From positions 8,647,001-8,711,000 of the forward strand of contig JANTQA010000015.1 of NCBI GenBank assembly GCA_027625915.1: DNA of 64,000 nt, read 5' to 3'. This document shows, piece by piece, positions 1 to 10,654 of the stretch. Under the pieces are notes generated by a model. The model had not been told where the DNA came from, ran no database searches, and worked only from the letters and a program-made list of their open reading frames with translations. Position 1 is the stretch's first letter. Each line of letters opens with the position of its first letter. The DNA is from Anaeramoeba flamelloides. Taxonomy: Eukaryota > Metamonada > Anaeramoebidae. The translations under genes were made by a program, and so were the position numbers.

Positions 1-1248
1 AAAAAAGTTAAGAGGGAAACAATATTCCTTCTTAATTTTTAATTGGAAAACATTGTATAGAGCCTGAAAATAAAAAGTAAAAATCAATTAATAAAAGAAA
101 CAAATTCTCTTCAAAGAACAATTTATTATATTATTTTCAATCAAATCAACAAAAAGAATTTCATTCGATCATTTTTATTGAAATTTTTCAAGTAGTTTTG
201 GAGATCCTTAAAAATAGTTGAATTTCTTCAACAAATTGTTAATAAAAGATTAATCAAAGTTAATCTCCATACCAAAAAATAGAATTAAAAAAACTGTTGT
301 TGTGTTGGATCCTACATTTTGTATTTAATCATTTATTTTTTCATTCTTTTATTGATTGATCTTGTTTCAATTTCAATTAATGTTTCCAATTAAAAAAATT
401 TGTTGAACATTTTTTGTCTGTTTCCCTTTTTTTCCCAACAGTTATAGAGGAAGAACGAACAATCTGTTTATTTTTGTTTTTTTTTTGTTTATTTTTTGGA
501 ATTGTCCATAAGATCTTACTATTTGTTGCAAAATAAATGGAACAAAATTTTCATTCATCTTTTCAAAATTGTAATTTATAAATCATATAACCATTTCAAA
601 TTTTGAATTCTTAACACCATCTGAAAATATTAATTTATCTTTGAGAAATGGGACTTTTGATAATTTATTTAAATTCACGGAATCTATTTTTATTGAGGTT
701 ATGTTAATTTTGGAAAGCTGAATGAAAATTTTGATCTTTTTATTTTACAATTAACAGTAATTCAGATCTTAATGTAAAAAATTTTTATATCGAAAAAATG
801 TCAGAACAAATAATTCCTTTTGAATTAAACCAATTACTTCATTTCTATTCATTACTGTACCTATTTCTTCAAAAGAATGAAAAGTAAAAAGAACGAAGAG
901 GAATAGTTTTGTAAGAAATTTTTTATTTACAAAAAAATTACAAAAGCTTTTCAAAATATTCTATCTCCGAATTTTTCTTTTTTGTTTTTTTATTGTGATG
1001 ATTTTTCTCAAAGCTTGATAATTCAATTCTTTTACTTGTGAACTTGATAAAAAAAAAAAAACTTGAAAAACATTCAGAAAAGAGTGAAATTATTTGTTAG
1101 ATTTTATTTGTTACATTTTCATTTTAAAGTGATCAAAAGATTTTTTGAAGAGAATTAAATTTGTTTCCTGAAACAATTTTTCCAACCGTACTGAATTCGA
1201 AGAAACAATCTTTTTTTTTTATTTTTGTTTTTGTTTTTGTTTTTATTT
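1..1248. other. AT-rich spacer, no gene seen
   Basis: Only short, biased reading frames occur here, such as a Phe/Leu-rich one near 769-954 on the minus strand. The T-rich stretch at 1210-1248 is directly downstream of the minus-strand G-gamma gene and probably forms its 3' untranslated region, A-rich in the transcript. Confidence 0.6.
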
Positions 1249-1592
1249 TTATTTTTCTTGTTCATTCAAGTCTACGTTCTTTTGCACCTCTTCGTTTTCT
1301 TTTTTGTTTTCTAAGTTGTCAAAATCCTTTTGTTTGACATTTTTAATAGGCTTTGTCCATGGGTTTTCGTTTCTTGGAAAGTTAGGTAGAAGAGGATCGG
1401 GCTGCTTTTGTGTAAAGTCAATAATGCTAAGAAAAAAAAGAAAAAAAAATTTAACTTTTAGGAAATCAAGAGTGAGAAAAAAGAATCGTTATTTTACTCG
1501 TTTAAAGACTTTCGTATTTTGTTCTCTTTTTGTTCAATTTGCTCTTTAAGATCTGTAATTTCTTCTTCGAGTTCGTTTAAATTTTTTGACAT
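1249..1592 (-). CDS. Probable heterotrimeric G-protein gamma subunit (GGL domain), two exons
   Basis: A 90-residue protein results from joining exon 1 (1592 down to 1498) and exon 2 (1426 down to 1249). The 71-bp intron has GT and AG ends, and the phases agree (two bases plus one). Residues 5-30 form a short acidic and basic coiled coil. Residues 41-54 contain a DPLL...ENPW stretch that matches the DPLL(x)nENPF signature closing the G-gamma-like domain of metazoan gamma subunits. Gamma subunits pair with G-beta at the plasma membrane and pass on receptor signals. Unusually, the protein runs on for about 35 Lys/Glu/Asn-rich residues and ends in EQEK, with no C-terminal CaaX box for prenylation. 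An unseen alternative 3' exon could supply one. The signature is short, so this could instead be a GGL-like protein of another kind. Confidence 0.6.
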
Positions 1593-2026
1593 TTGTTGTG
1601 GGGAAAAAATAAAAAAAATGAATCGACCTAGATTAAAAGTTTTGAAATGAGTTTTCCTCTGTTTGGAAACATTTTGTTCTTTTTAAAAAGAAACAAACAC
1701 TTAGGTAGAGTCCAAACTCATTAATGGTTTGATCATTAAAGTATACTACATTTTTTTAAATTCTAAACAAAGTTATAATCTCATTTTCCATTTTAAGTAT
1801 TTCTTCATTTCTGTAAAAATTCCTTTCATCTTTGAAATATTCCAAAACTAAATCACTATTTAAAGAGGCGTGTTGTTATAGTTGTTGTTGGTAATGTGTT
1901 TTGGAGATTATTTTTATTCTATCTCTCTGAAAATTTAGTTTCTTTTGATTTTTTATTTTTTACCAAAAAGTACTTTTGATTTTTAAAAATCTTTTCAATT
2001 TGACAAATAAATTTTGAAATTTTAGT
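1593..2026. other. Spacer upstream of the G-gamma gene
   Basis: AT-rich sequence with no recognisable gene or repeat. The promoter of the minus-strand G-gamma gene should lie in the first part. Confidence 0.5.
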
Positions 2027-2270
2027 TAAAAACTGATAAATTCTAATAAATCGTAGAAAATTTTTATATGATTTTCCTTTTTGAAATTTTTATGCTCAAA
2101 CTTTGAATAAAGTATTTCATGAAATCAAGTGTTTAGATACTGTGTAAAATTAGTTGTTCTTCAACATACTCTTTTTACTGGACTGTTTGATAAGAAACAG
2201 TTCGAAGATTTATAAAATTGGAAATTAAACTAAAAATTTTTTGAAATTTATTAGAATTTATCAGTAAAAT
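2027..2270. mobile_element. Foldback MITE, family K
   Basis: The ends are inverted copies of each other: about 25 bases beginning AAAACTGATAAATTCTAATA at the left reappear as their reverse complement at the right. There is no reading frame inside. The structure is that of a small non-autonomous DNA transposon; the superfamily is unknown. Confidence 0.5.
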
Positions 2271-2640
2271 GCAAAAATTAAATCTTCCCAGATGAAATTG
2301 ACTTAGTATCTCAAAAGGAATTATTTCAGATCTCTAAGAATATAAATTATTGAAAGTTTTTGAGATTAGTTAAATGGGATTATTTTTCACAATAAAACCA
2401 CGGGAAATTAATATTTTGAAGATCTGCTCGATCCTACATTTTTATTCCTATAATTCTAACAGTTATTTGGGATAACAAAGTTAAATATAAACTTTTATCA
2501 AAATCGGATCCATTATTAAAGAATTTCCAAAAAAATCGAGGTCTGTCCAATGAGAACTAAGAAAAAAATACAATTGTTTTTGAAAAGCTTAAAATTATTA
2601 CAAAATAGATTTGTTTTCATTTTTTTGATTTTAAATTATT

Positions 2641-2871
2641 ACAGCCCTAGTAACAGTATAAAAGTAAAAAATTTCCATTTTTTTTTCAATCTCCTTTTTC
2701 AATAATCTCGAGAACAAAGAGATGCCTGAAATGTAAAAATGATTACTATTCAAACCTAGTCAAATACTTGGTTCAAAACTATAACTTAAGGATATTCAAA
2801 AAAAGTTAATTTAGAAAAAACGACAAAAAAATTTCCATTTTTTTCTTTTGTAGTGGGTAGTAGGGTTTTAA
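2641..2871. mobile_element. MITE, family E, copy 1
   Basis: About 230 bp flanked by inverted AGCCCTA / TAGGGTTTTA ends, with no coding capacity. A second copy lies at 15769-16008 in the opposite orientation. The two share a conserved core of about 55 bases reading AAAATGATTACTATTCAAAC onwards, plus a T-run reading TTTCCATTTTT near both ends. Recurrence of the same bounded unit at two sites is the evidence for mobility. Confidence 0.65.
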
Positions 2872-4829
2872 GGGACAAAAATTAGTGAAAAAAATCTTGT
2901 TCAAAATTTTCCGAAATGTTATGGAAAACATACCTATCTCATTCATTGAAGAACAATATCATCACAGTTTTTTTATAAGTAGATATCTTTAAAGGTGAAG
3001 AAAATAGCTCAAAATCTTTGAAAAACAAAATTTAAGCCTTTTTCCGTATACTTTATAATTTAATGTTTATTTTTTTCTTGTGTTCAACAAATTTTGGTTT
3101 AAATTCTTAAAGTTTGATTGGTTAGTAAATAAAAAATAAAAAGATGAAAATGAAAATAGTTTTTAATTTTATAAAAAAGTTGATATGTATGTATAAATTT
3201 TAGGGAAAATAATTAATTTTTCTTTCAAAAATTTCCGAAATAACATTAAAAAAAAATTAAACCCCTCCAAAAAAAAACAAATATAGAGGCTTTAGAAGGA
3301 AATTTTAATTTAAAAAATTGTAATAAGATATCATTTTTAAACTAAAATAAATGTTTATGTCAACTTATATTATCAAATTTACAAAGTCAATTTTGAAAAA
3401 TAAAACAATTATTATTTTTTTTCTTCTAATCTCTATGAAGAAAATTGGATAAGATAAACACACAAAATAAAAAAATATTATAATCGTTGCAAATAATCAC
3501 ATAACAAATAACCAAAAATTTTGTATTTTCCCTTAAAAAAGTAAAATGATAATATAAAAAGAACCTCCAGTATAAAAATAATTAGATGTATAAAAATTTT
3601 ACAATTTATACAAATTATTTGATTTATTTTTTATTTTTAATTGAATAAACAGGAAGTTTATATAGGTAATTATTTGATTTATTACATTTTTATTTATAAT
3701 ACCTAAATTTAAAATTAGTTCTAATATTCTTTTTTGGTAATATTTTTAATTTTGCTTTTTTTTCATTTGATTAAAATCTATAATTTTTTTAAAAAAAAAT
3801 TCCAAACAAAGAATTAGAATCATAATAATTTTGATCTGAGAATGAGTTTTATCAATAAGATAAATATTATTTATTCTCTATTTCTCTCCCATATATGAGA
3901 AAATAAGTAAATTTGGTTTTTTTAGAAGTAAATCTTAAAAAAGATATTTTAGATTGAAATTTGTTTTTAGATCTTTTTTTTTTCCTAAAATATACCAACA
4001 ATTTTACTTTTTTTTTTTCAAGTATTATTTCTCCAGGTTTCTACAAAAAAAGAGATGATTCTCTAAAAACTGCCTAAAATATATAAAAAGTGAATTTGAA
4101 TGAAGGAAAAACCTTTTGTAGTTATTAAATGGGAATTTGAATTGTTATTTTCACCAAAACCCATACCATCAACTAAATTTGTTTCAATTTTTACTTTATT
4201 TTTTTAATTTTGTAATCTTTTTGATTCAGTTTTGAACAAAGAATTGTATTAATTATACTTTTCATAAATTTTGTAAAATTGGTTGTACTTTGAAATATAA
4301 TTTAAAAGAACTTTTTGAAAAGAAATTTTCTAATATAGAATGGAAATTATGAGAAAATTTATTTGGATTTTTTTATATTTATAGGTATTTTTCTAAAAAA
4401 TAATGGAATTTTATGATATATTTTACTGGAAAAAAATTTGTTACTGACATGGGTATTATTGTAGTTCTATTCAAAACATCTAAGTTGTTACTATTATTTA
4501 AAAAATGAAAAATAAAAAATTAAAAAAGACATTATAGCCTCCTCTATAAATATTTTAATAAGTTCTAAAAAAGACTTTAAAAAAGTTATTGTGTTTTTCC
4601 TTAATTTTTAATTATCTATAAAGGGGTATTATAAACTATCTTCAAAGAGTCCTGTAATTAAATCTGTTTTATTTTTTGTTATATTCTATCTTTATTGGTA
4701 AGTTTTTTTATCTCTCAAGGTGAATTATTCACTTTATAGAATGATAACTTAATTGTGCCTGTCAAAAATTAAGTTACATAATATTTTTTAGATTTATTTA
4801 TTTGTAGGGCAAAACCCTTTTTCACTTAA
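2872..4829. other. AT-rich spacer with a possible decayed repeat
   Basis: No gene is seen. At about 3195-3540, a GGGAAAATAATTAA-type left edge and a TATTTTCCCTTAAA right edge are roughly inverted. A TTGCAAATAATCACAT segment near the right edge matches the tip of the family D foldback at 11340-11375, so an old relative of family D may be here. The rest is featureless. Confidence 0.35.
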
Positions 4830-5381
4830 GGTTTAAAATCCCTGAAATTTGATCAAAGATTATATTGTGTAGGGTGTAGTGACTTGTTAAATCGGTTCTT
4901 ATCTGATCGGTCTTGTGCTTGGTATGGGTTTTAATAGTGGTTCAAAATAGCAATTTTTGACAATTTATTTTTTTTTATCCGAAATCTAAATTTGAAGACG
5001 TAAGATTAATATATCAGAAATGAAGTTATAAAAAAATGCGATTTGTATGTTATTGGTTGAATTTTTTATTAGGTTTGGTTTTATTTGGATAGTTTATTAA
5101 AATATTTTTTTTCAATTAGTTAATTGACTAACAATTAAATCAATTATTTTCTTCTGCAACCCAAAAATCAAAATTTATTCTTAAAGAGCTACCAATCTAT
5201 TAATCTTAGACTCTTCAAATTTAGATTTCGGATAAAAAAAAATAAATTGTCAAAAATTGCTATTTTGAACCACTATTAAAACCCATACCAAGCACAAGAC
5301 CGATCAGATAAGAACCGATTTAACAAATCACTACACCCTACCTAAGATAATCTTTTTTTTAAATTTCAGGGATTATAAACC
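4830..5381. mobile_element. Foldback MITE with TTAA-type target, family A, copy 1
   Basis: A 552-bp element whose terminal ~170 bases at each end are inverted copies. Both arms carry TCCCTGAAATTTGA, GTAGGGTGTAGTGACTTGTT and ATCTGATCGGTCTTG segments. It is flanked by TTAA on the left (4826-4829) and a one-base variant, ATAA, on the right. There is no reading frame. A second copy with intact TTAA on both sides lies at 21719-22275. The TTAA duplication points to a piggyBac-type insertion mechanism, although the terminal bases are GG rather than the CCC usual in that superfamily. Confidence 0.75.
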
Positions 5382-6026
5382 ATAAACAAATATAAAAGTT
5401 CAATTGAAAAGGTTAGAAAATCTATAAATCCAAATGTACAACAATCGAACTTTATGTTCAAGTATAATCTATTTGAAGGTAAGGGTATATCTATATATCA
5501 AAATTATCAGTAGGGAAAGTTCAGCAAGGGATAAACAAAACTGATTTTAAATATTCATTATTCGGTTTGAATAGTAGAAAAAGTGATCATTAAATGATTT
5601 TTTTCTAAAATCATAAAAAACAAATGGAAAATTTCTGTATTTCAAATGTACTTTAACAAATACAATCAATTAAATAAATGCTTTTTTGTCTTTTAGAATT
5701 GTATTATAACTCCAGAATAAAAAATCAAACTCCTTAAATAAAGTAAATGCTAAAAAACGAAAAAGTTCTGAGAAATAACCATTTTCATATCCGTATATCA
5801 AAAAAATAAAAACAACGTTAATACAAAGCAAAAATACCTCCAAAAGTTCAAAAAGGGTTAACTTTAATTACAATCAATCCTACCAAACAACTTTATTCAA
5901 AAAACTTCTCAAATTGTACAGGTTTCACAATATTTGTATTTCAAAACATATTTTATTTTTTAGATTCTTCATTTCTTTTCTTTTTCTCTACATAACAAAC
6001 TAAAAAACCGATCAACAAACCAAATA
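5382..6026. other. Spacer and probable Utp11 promoter
   Basis: AT-rich with no gene. The last ~60 bases before the Utp11 start carry a pyrimidine-rich tract (CTTCATTTCTTTTCTTTTTC, 5968-5987) of the sort seen just upstream of start codons in AT-rich protist genes. No defined promoter motif can be named. Confidence 0.4.
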
Positions 6027-6872
6027 ATGTCAAAAAAAGGACACTTTTACATAAGAACACATAAAGAACGATCCCAGCCGCAAAGCGGTAAAAAGCTAGG
6101 ATTTTTAGAAAAAAAAAAGGATTACCTCAAGCGATCTCGTGATCATTGGAACAAAGAAAAAAAACTTCGCAAATTAAAAAATGAGGCAACTTTTAGGAAC
6201 CCTGAAGAATTTTATTTTGGGATGGAAAATAAAGTAACAAAAGACGGAAAGCATGTGACAATAAAAAAGCATCTTACTGAAGAAGAAAAAAAATTGGTAG
6301 CAACAAGAAGAATTAGTTATATTAATTTAAAAATTACACATGAACAAAAAAAAATCGAAAGGTTACGATCAAAATTACATTTTTTAATTTCAAGAGACGA
6401 AGAAAAAGGCAATGACGAGGAAGTTGAGGAAGAAGAAAATGAAGAAAGAAAAAGAAAATTTAATGAGCTTCCAAAACAAAAGAAAGGAAAAAAAACGAAA
6501 CAAAAAGAAAAAAAACCAAGACACATAATCTATGTCGATTCCATCGAAGAAGCCAAAAACTTTGATGCAGCAGAGAATTTTGAAACAATTCCAGAGCTCA
6601 TGAACAGAGCGTACAATCGCCCAAAATTAACAAATTTACAAAACCAAGTAGTTCTTGGTAATCTTTCAAAAAGAAAAAAAATAGAAAGCCTTCGAAAAAA
6701 GAAATACCAAGAACTGAAAGAAAGAATTGCAAGACTAAGCAGACTGAAAAAGATCGCTGCCACTCTTGAAACAGAAAAAAACCTTACACAAAAGGGAACT
6801 AGAAAAAGAGTTAAAAAGGCCACCATTAATCACCCCGAAATATACAAATGGGAGACAGAAAGAAAAAAATAG
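6027..6872 (+). CDS. utp11: U3 snoRNP-associated protein Utp11
   Basis: A 281-residue intronless protein. The first ~75 residues follow the Utp11 family closely: a KGHFYIRTHKERSQP start, a GFLEKKKDYLKRS stretch, then NEATFRNPEEFYFGM. The last residues (HPEIYKWETERKK) match the conserved C-terminal PxIYKWxxxRKR. Utp11 is a component of the SSU processome and acts in the nucleolus in early 18S rRNA processing. The length is slightly above that of human and yeast homologues (about 250). A Glu-rich then Lys-rich low-complexity stretch at about residues 129-170 accounts for the difference. The start codon is the first ATG and lies right at the conserved N-terminus. Identification is confident. Confidence 0.93.
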   Translation: MSKKGHFYIRTHKERSQPQSGKKLGFLEKKKDYLKRSRDHWNKEKKLRKLKNEATFRNPEEFYFGMENKVTKDGKHVTIKKHLTEEEKKLVATRRISYINLKITHEQKKIERLRSKLHFLISRDEEKGNDEEVEEEENEERKRKFNELPKQKKGKKTKQKEKKPRHIIYVDSIEEAKNFDAAENFETIPELMNRAYNRPKLTNLQNQVVLGNLSKRKKIESLRKKKYQELKERIARLSRLKKIAATLETEKNLTQKGTRKRVKKATINHPEIYKWETERKK

Positions 6873-7373
6873 GATTAAAAGGCGTTATCTTTTGCCATGG
6901 ATTTTTATTTATTTGAAAAAAAAAAAAAAGGAAAAAAATCTTGATTACGTATTAAACATGAAAATAAAAAAAAAACAAACAAACAATAAATTTTTAATCA
7001 AAACAAATAAACCACTGTTAAATTCGAGTTCACAAATTGAAATTTTGATACCCAATCCCAAACAATGATTATCCAAATTGTTAAGATAATTTTCGTTTTT
7101 AATTGGTTTGTAAAGATCTTATTATTTTGACTAATTGTTATAAAAGGCTTTATTTGGGAAATTAATATAATTTTTTTCATTTGTTAATTGGAAAATGGCA
7201 GTTTATTTAGGATTTATGAAATTCAAATGAAAGAATTAGTTTCGCCTAATTTACCAACAAACGTCTTCCTAAGCACTACAGATCTTTTAGATTTTCATAA
7301 TTCAAGCTGAATCCCAATTCAAAATTTTTAAAACATCAAAATTCATTTTTTGAAAAAAAAATCTTCTTAAATA
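6873..7373. other. Utp11 3' region and spacer
   Basis: A-rich sequence following the Utp11 stop, with AATAAA-like hexamers near 6986 that could serve as polyadenylation signals. No gene is seen. Confidence 0.4.
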
Positions 7374-8407
7374 AACTCAATTCCAAAAATTGGGGCACAC
7401 CTTCAAAATCAATTTAATTCCAAGAAAAGTGGTATTTGACTCTTAAATAGAAACATTAGATTTTAACAATCAATGTAAATAATTTTAAAGTTAATTATTT
7501 ATCATTTTTTTTTTCATTATTTTTTGATTTTTGATTTTCAATAATTGTTTTGATTTTTTTTGGATTCTTTTTTTTTCAAAACTTTTCAAAAATCTCAAAA
7601 TCACTTTAAAATGAAATTTAAAAGTTTTCATTCTGATCACAAAAAAAAATTTTTTTTTTTCTCAAAAAGAAAAAAGATTCTTTTTTTATCAAAAAAAAAA
7701 TTTTTTGAAAAAAAATCATGATATGGGGTGCTAGGGCACATGGCCTACAAACAGAACTTATTATTATTTATGGAAGTGTGGATACTGAATGTATTATTAA
7801 TGATATTATCAAAAAAAATCAAATGTAATTCAACTGGCTAATTCAGAATATGGTGAGTTGAAATGGATTTTCCAAAAGGATGGAGCTTGTCCACACACTT
7901 CAAAAAAAAAACACAAACTTACTTAAATCGGGGATGTAATGTTCTGGACCCTTGACCCCCAATTCCACAAATTTAAATCCAATTGTGAATTTATTGATAC
8001 TAAACTGAAAAATTGTAACCTAATAACGAAGAAGAATTTTTAAAATTTTCACTAATGTATGAAATACTTTGAGTTGGGAAACCTAAGATAATTAGTAAAC
8101 TCTATATTTTAAAGGATAGATTTAGTTATCAAAAGACAATTTGAATCTATTAATGGTTTTTATTAATTTTTCTTTCAATAAAAATGGATTTTTTGGTAAC
8201 CGTGTTCCAAAAATAGGGGCACACTTTTTTTTATTTTTTCTTTTTTATTTTTCGAATTGAATTTTAAATTTACTATAAAATATATAAATAGTGTTAATTA
8301 AATATTCTCGGGTCTTTTATTATTTTTAAGTTCAAGTATCATGTATTTTGGAGTATATTTTTATTAATGTAATTTTTTTTTGTGTCCCATTTTTTGGAAT
8401 TGAGTTT
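7374..8407 (+). mobile_element. Decayed Tc1/mariner DNA transposon
   Basis: The left end (AACTCAATTCCAAAAATTGG, 7376 onwards) is the inverted counterpart of the right end (TTTTTTGGAATTGAGTT, to about 8405), and each lies beside TA. Broken plus-strand reading frames at 7720-8130 recall Tc1/mariner transposase: an IWGA..HG opening, then WIFQKDGACPHTS matching the DNAPxHxS motif with the second catalytic Asp, then a PNSTNLNPI-type stretch in another frame. Several stops and shifts break it, so it cannot encode an active enzyme. A second inward TIR copy at about 8203-8225 suggests that a ~200-bp MITE (8203-8405) of the same family sits inside or abuts its right end. Confidence 0.75.
7720..8130 (+). 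pseudogene. Tc1/mariner transposase remnant
   Basis: Translated pieces in two plus-strand frames resemble the catalytic core of IS630/Tc1/mariner transposases. The first piece is WGA followed by HGLQTELIIIYGSVDTE. A frame change precedes FQKDGACPHTSKK, which matches the region of the second catalytic Asp. The third piece, in another frame, is NSTNLNPIVNL, which fits the region of the last acidic residue with that residue replaced by Val. At least two frame changes and several stops are present, and the N-terminal DNA-binding half is not recognisable. The third acidic position cannot be assigned to a DD34E or DD34D subgroup with confidence. Confidence 0.7.
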
Positions 8408-10106
8408 AAATTATATACAAAATACTAGATTAGAATCATTAATTAATTGAAATGTTGATGATTACTCTTATTTTCCAATTGAAAAATGAAAATTTTTAAT
8501 TCAAATTCCAAAATATATTATTTTTTATAAGTTGAAAGAAAATCCAAAGATCTTTATCAACATCTTTTAGAAATGATATTTTTAGACAATAAATTAAACT
8601 TCCTTCGTTCACTCTAAGACAAAATTTTTACTCTGCTAATTTGATTGTAGCAGTAATAATTAATATACATTATAGAAATTGAACTAAAAATTTTCATTTA
8701 GTAATTGGAAAATAACAGTATTTGTCATTTAAGATTACATGGAACAAAAAATAAATAATTATTAATCAAAATTATTAAAAGTGCCCTCTGTCAAAAATAT
8801 TGAAGAGAAGATTTGTTGTGTTGGGTTAAATGTTAAAAACAACACTTATTCGTTTAAAGAGAGAGAATTTTAAAGTGACTAAATTTGAGTCTTCTAATTC
8901 GAAAAGTGTCTAGAATATGGTTTCTAGAGACAAATTCATTAGAAGAATTTGAAACTTGATTGAATTTTACAAGATAAAGGAATGTAGTGTCTATAAAAAT
9001 GCCATAAGATAATAAGAAAAAAGTGAAGAAATAAAAAAATAAATAATTTATAAATATTAAGAAAAAACTTAAAGTTTATGGATCCAGTTGGATTTAAATG
9101 TGTTGGTGAATTTAAATGTTTCGATTTTTTGGATTTGGGCTCCTTTTTCCACATAGTATTTCAAGTCATTTTGGTCAAAAAGTATTCTATATTGTTGCCC
9201 TAGATTTCTTTTGTGTTCGTTTTTCTTACATAATCCATGTATATCTTTTTTGATGATATCTTGAAGTAAAAGATTTTTGAACTTTTGGAGGATATTTTTA
9301 TTTGTATTGTCGTTGTTTTTATTTTTTTTATATCTGGATATGGAAATGTTCTTATTTATAAATTTTTTTTTTTTAACATTTACATATTTTAGGATTTTGG
9401 TGTTACTTTTTTTTTGCTGTGTGTATATATCTATTTAGAATAATACCTACTTTTATAAACACCCAATCCATTTCTTATTAAAATCAATCTAAAATTATTT
9501 GCTAGTTCTTTCTGGATTTAAGGTGTGACTTCAAAAATAAATACAAAACTTAGAACTATTATAAAAATTATTTTATCAGTTTTTCTAGTCACGGTGTTTT
9601 TTTTTTTTTTTTTTTGAAAATTCAAAAATCTAAAAATTAAAGTTTAAAGTGGTAAGCCAAAGAGACCATAGCTTTTACAGAAACTTTTAATAATTTTTTG
9701 ATATTTTTTTTTTTTAATTTTTTAAACTTGAGATTTTGATAATTTTTGAAAATTGGAGATACTCCAATTTTATTGTTTTTGTATTAATTTCTCGGTCAAT
9801 CACAAAAATCATAAAAATTGTGAACTAAAAAATATTTTTTTTTCTCCGATAATACATTTTGAGTTAATCATCTACTATCAAAGCCATTTTAAAGTTTTTA
9901 AGCATAATAAATTTTCATTGTAGAAAAATATTTTTGAAAAGTTGTAAAAAATCGTAATTTTGATGAGTGTGTTTATCAATCAAAAAATAACCAAGATACT
10001 GTATACTTAATATCATTACAAACGGAAAATGAAAAAAGAGGATATTTTTAGAAAAAAATACCTATGGGTGATGTTCGTCTTCCAATTTGAATCTACATGG
10101 ATTCTA
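8408..10106. other. AT-rich spacer
   Basis: No gene is recognised. A segment at about 8865-8950 (TAAATTTGAGTCTTCTAATT, then TTTGAAAC) recurs with drift at about 27545-27640 in the strumpellin intron, so it belongs to some old dispersed repeat. A short minus-strand frame at 8939-9154 starts with a Lys-rich hydrophilic stretch and turns into a Phe/Leu-rich tail; I do not regard it as a gene. Confidence 0.45.
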
Positions 10107-10312
10107 TATAAAGTTCCACTTTTATGAAACCAGCTTTAAAGAAAATTTAATGCACAAAAAAATTTTTCCCAGATTTAAGGCACAAAATTCAAATTCTAGT
10201 AAAAATAAACTGAAAAAAAAAAAATTCACAAAACCTTGCTCTTTAATTTGTGATTTTTTTGTGCCTTAAATTTTGGTTGAAAGTTTGTGTCTTAAAAGTG
10301 GAACTGGCTGTG
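10107..10312. mobile_element. Palindromic MITE, family C, copy 1 (decayed)
   Basis: About 205 bp. Ends of type AGTTCCACTTTTA and TAAAAGTGGAACTGGCTGT are inverted, and GCACAAA/TTTGTGCC repeats lie inside. It is the most diverged of five copies in this window; the others are at 31419, 52986, 53267 and 54894. No coding capacity. Confidence 0.65.
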
Positions 10313-10654
10313 ATTTTAAAAATAGCCGTGTTTTTTTTGAAGTGTGGCACTTTGGGTTTGAGATATCTCGAAGATTTTTAGTTTTAGATTTTTTTCTTTC
10401 TTTAAATGGTTATTTTTCTAGAAAGAATGTAATAAAATCTTTACTTTGTTAAAAATGTCTAGGGTGTAAAAATTGTCACAGATTTAATTAAATTAAATAT
10501 AATTGAGTGTGAACTTTAAGAAAGTAATTTCTTTCAATTGAAGAAATTTAATTCTTTTGAAATTTAAAATAAGTAACAAATTTTTTTTTGAAAATTTGGT
10601 TTGTAGAAATTGAGAATTTTTTTAAACTTTTTTTTGCAAATTGAATTTATTGGG

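Noticed and set aside
1304-1549. Plus-strand 81-codon frame
   Set aside because: It runs opposite to the better-supported spliced G-gamma gene and across its intron.
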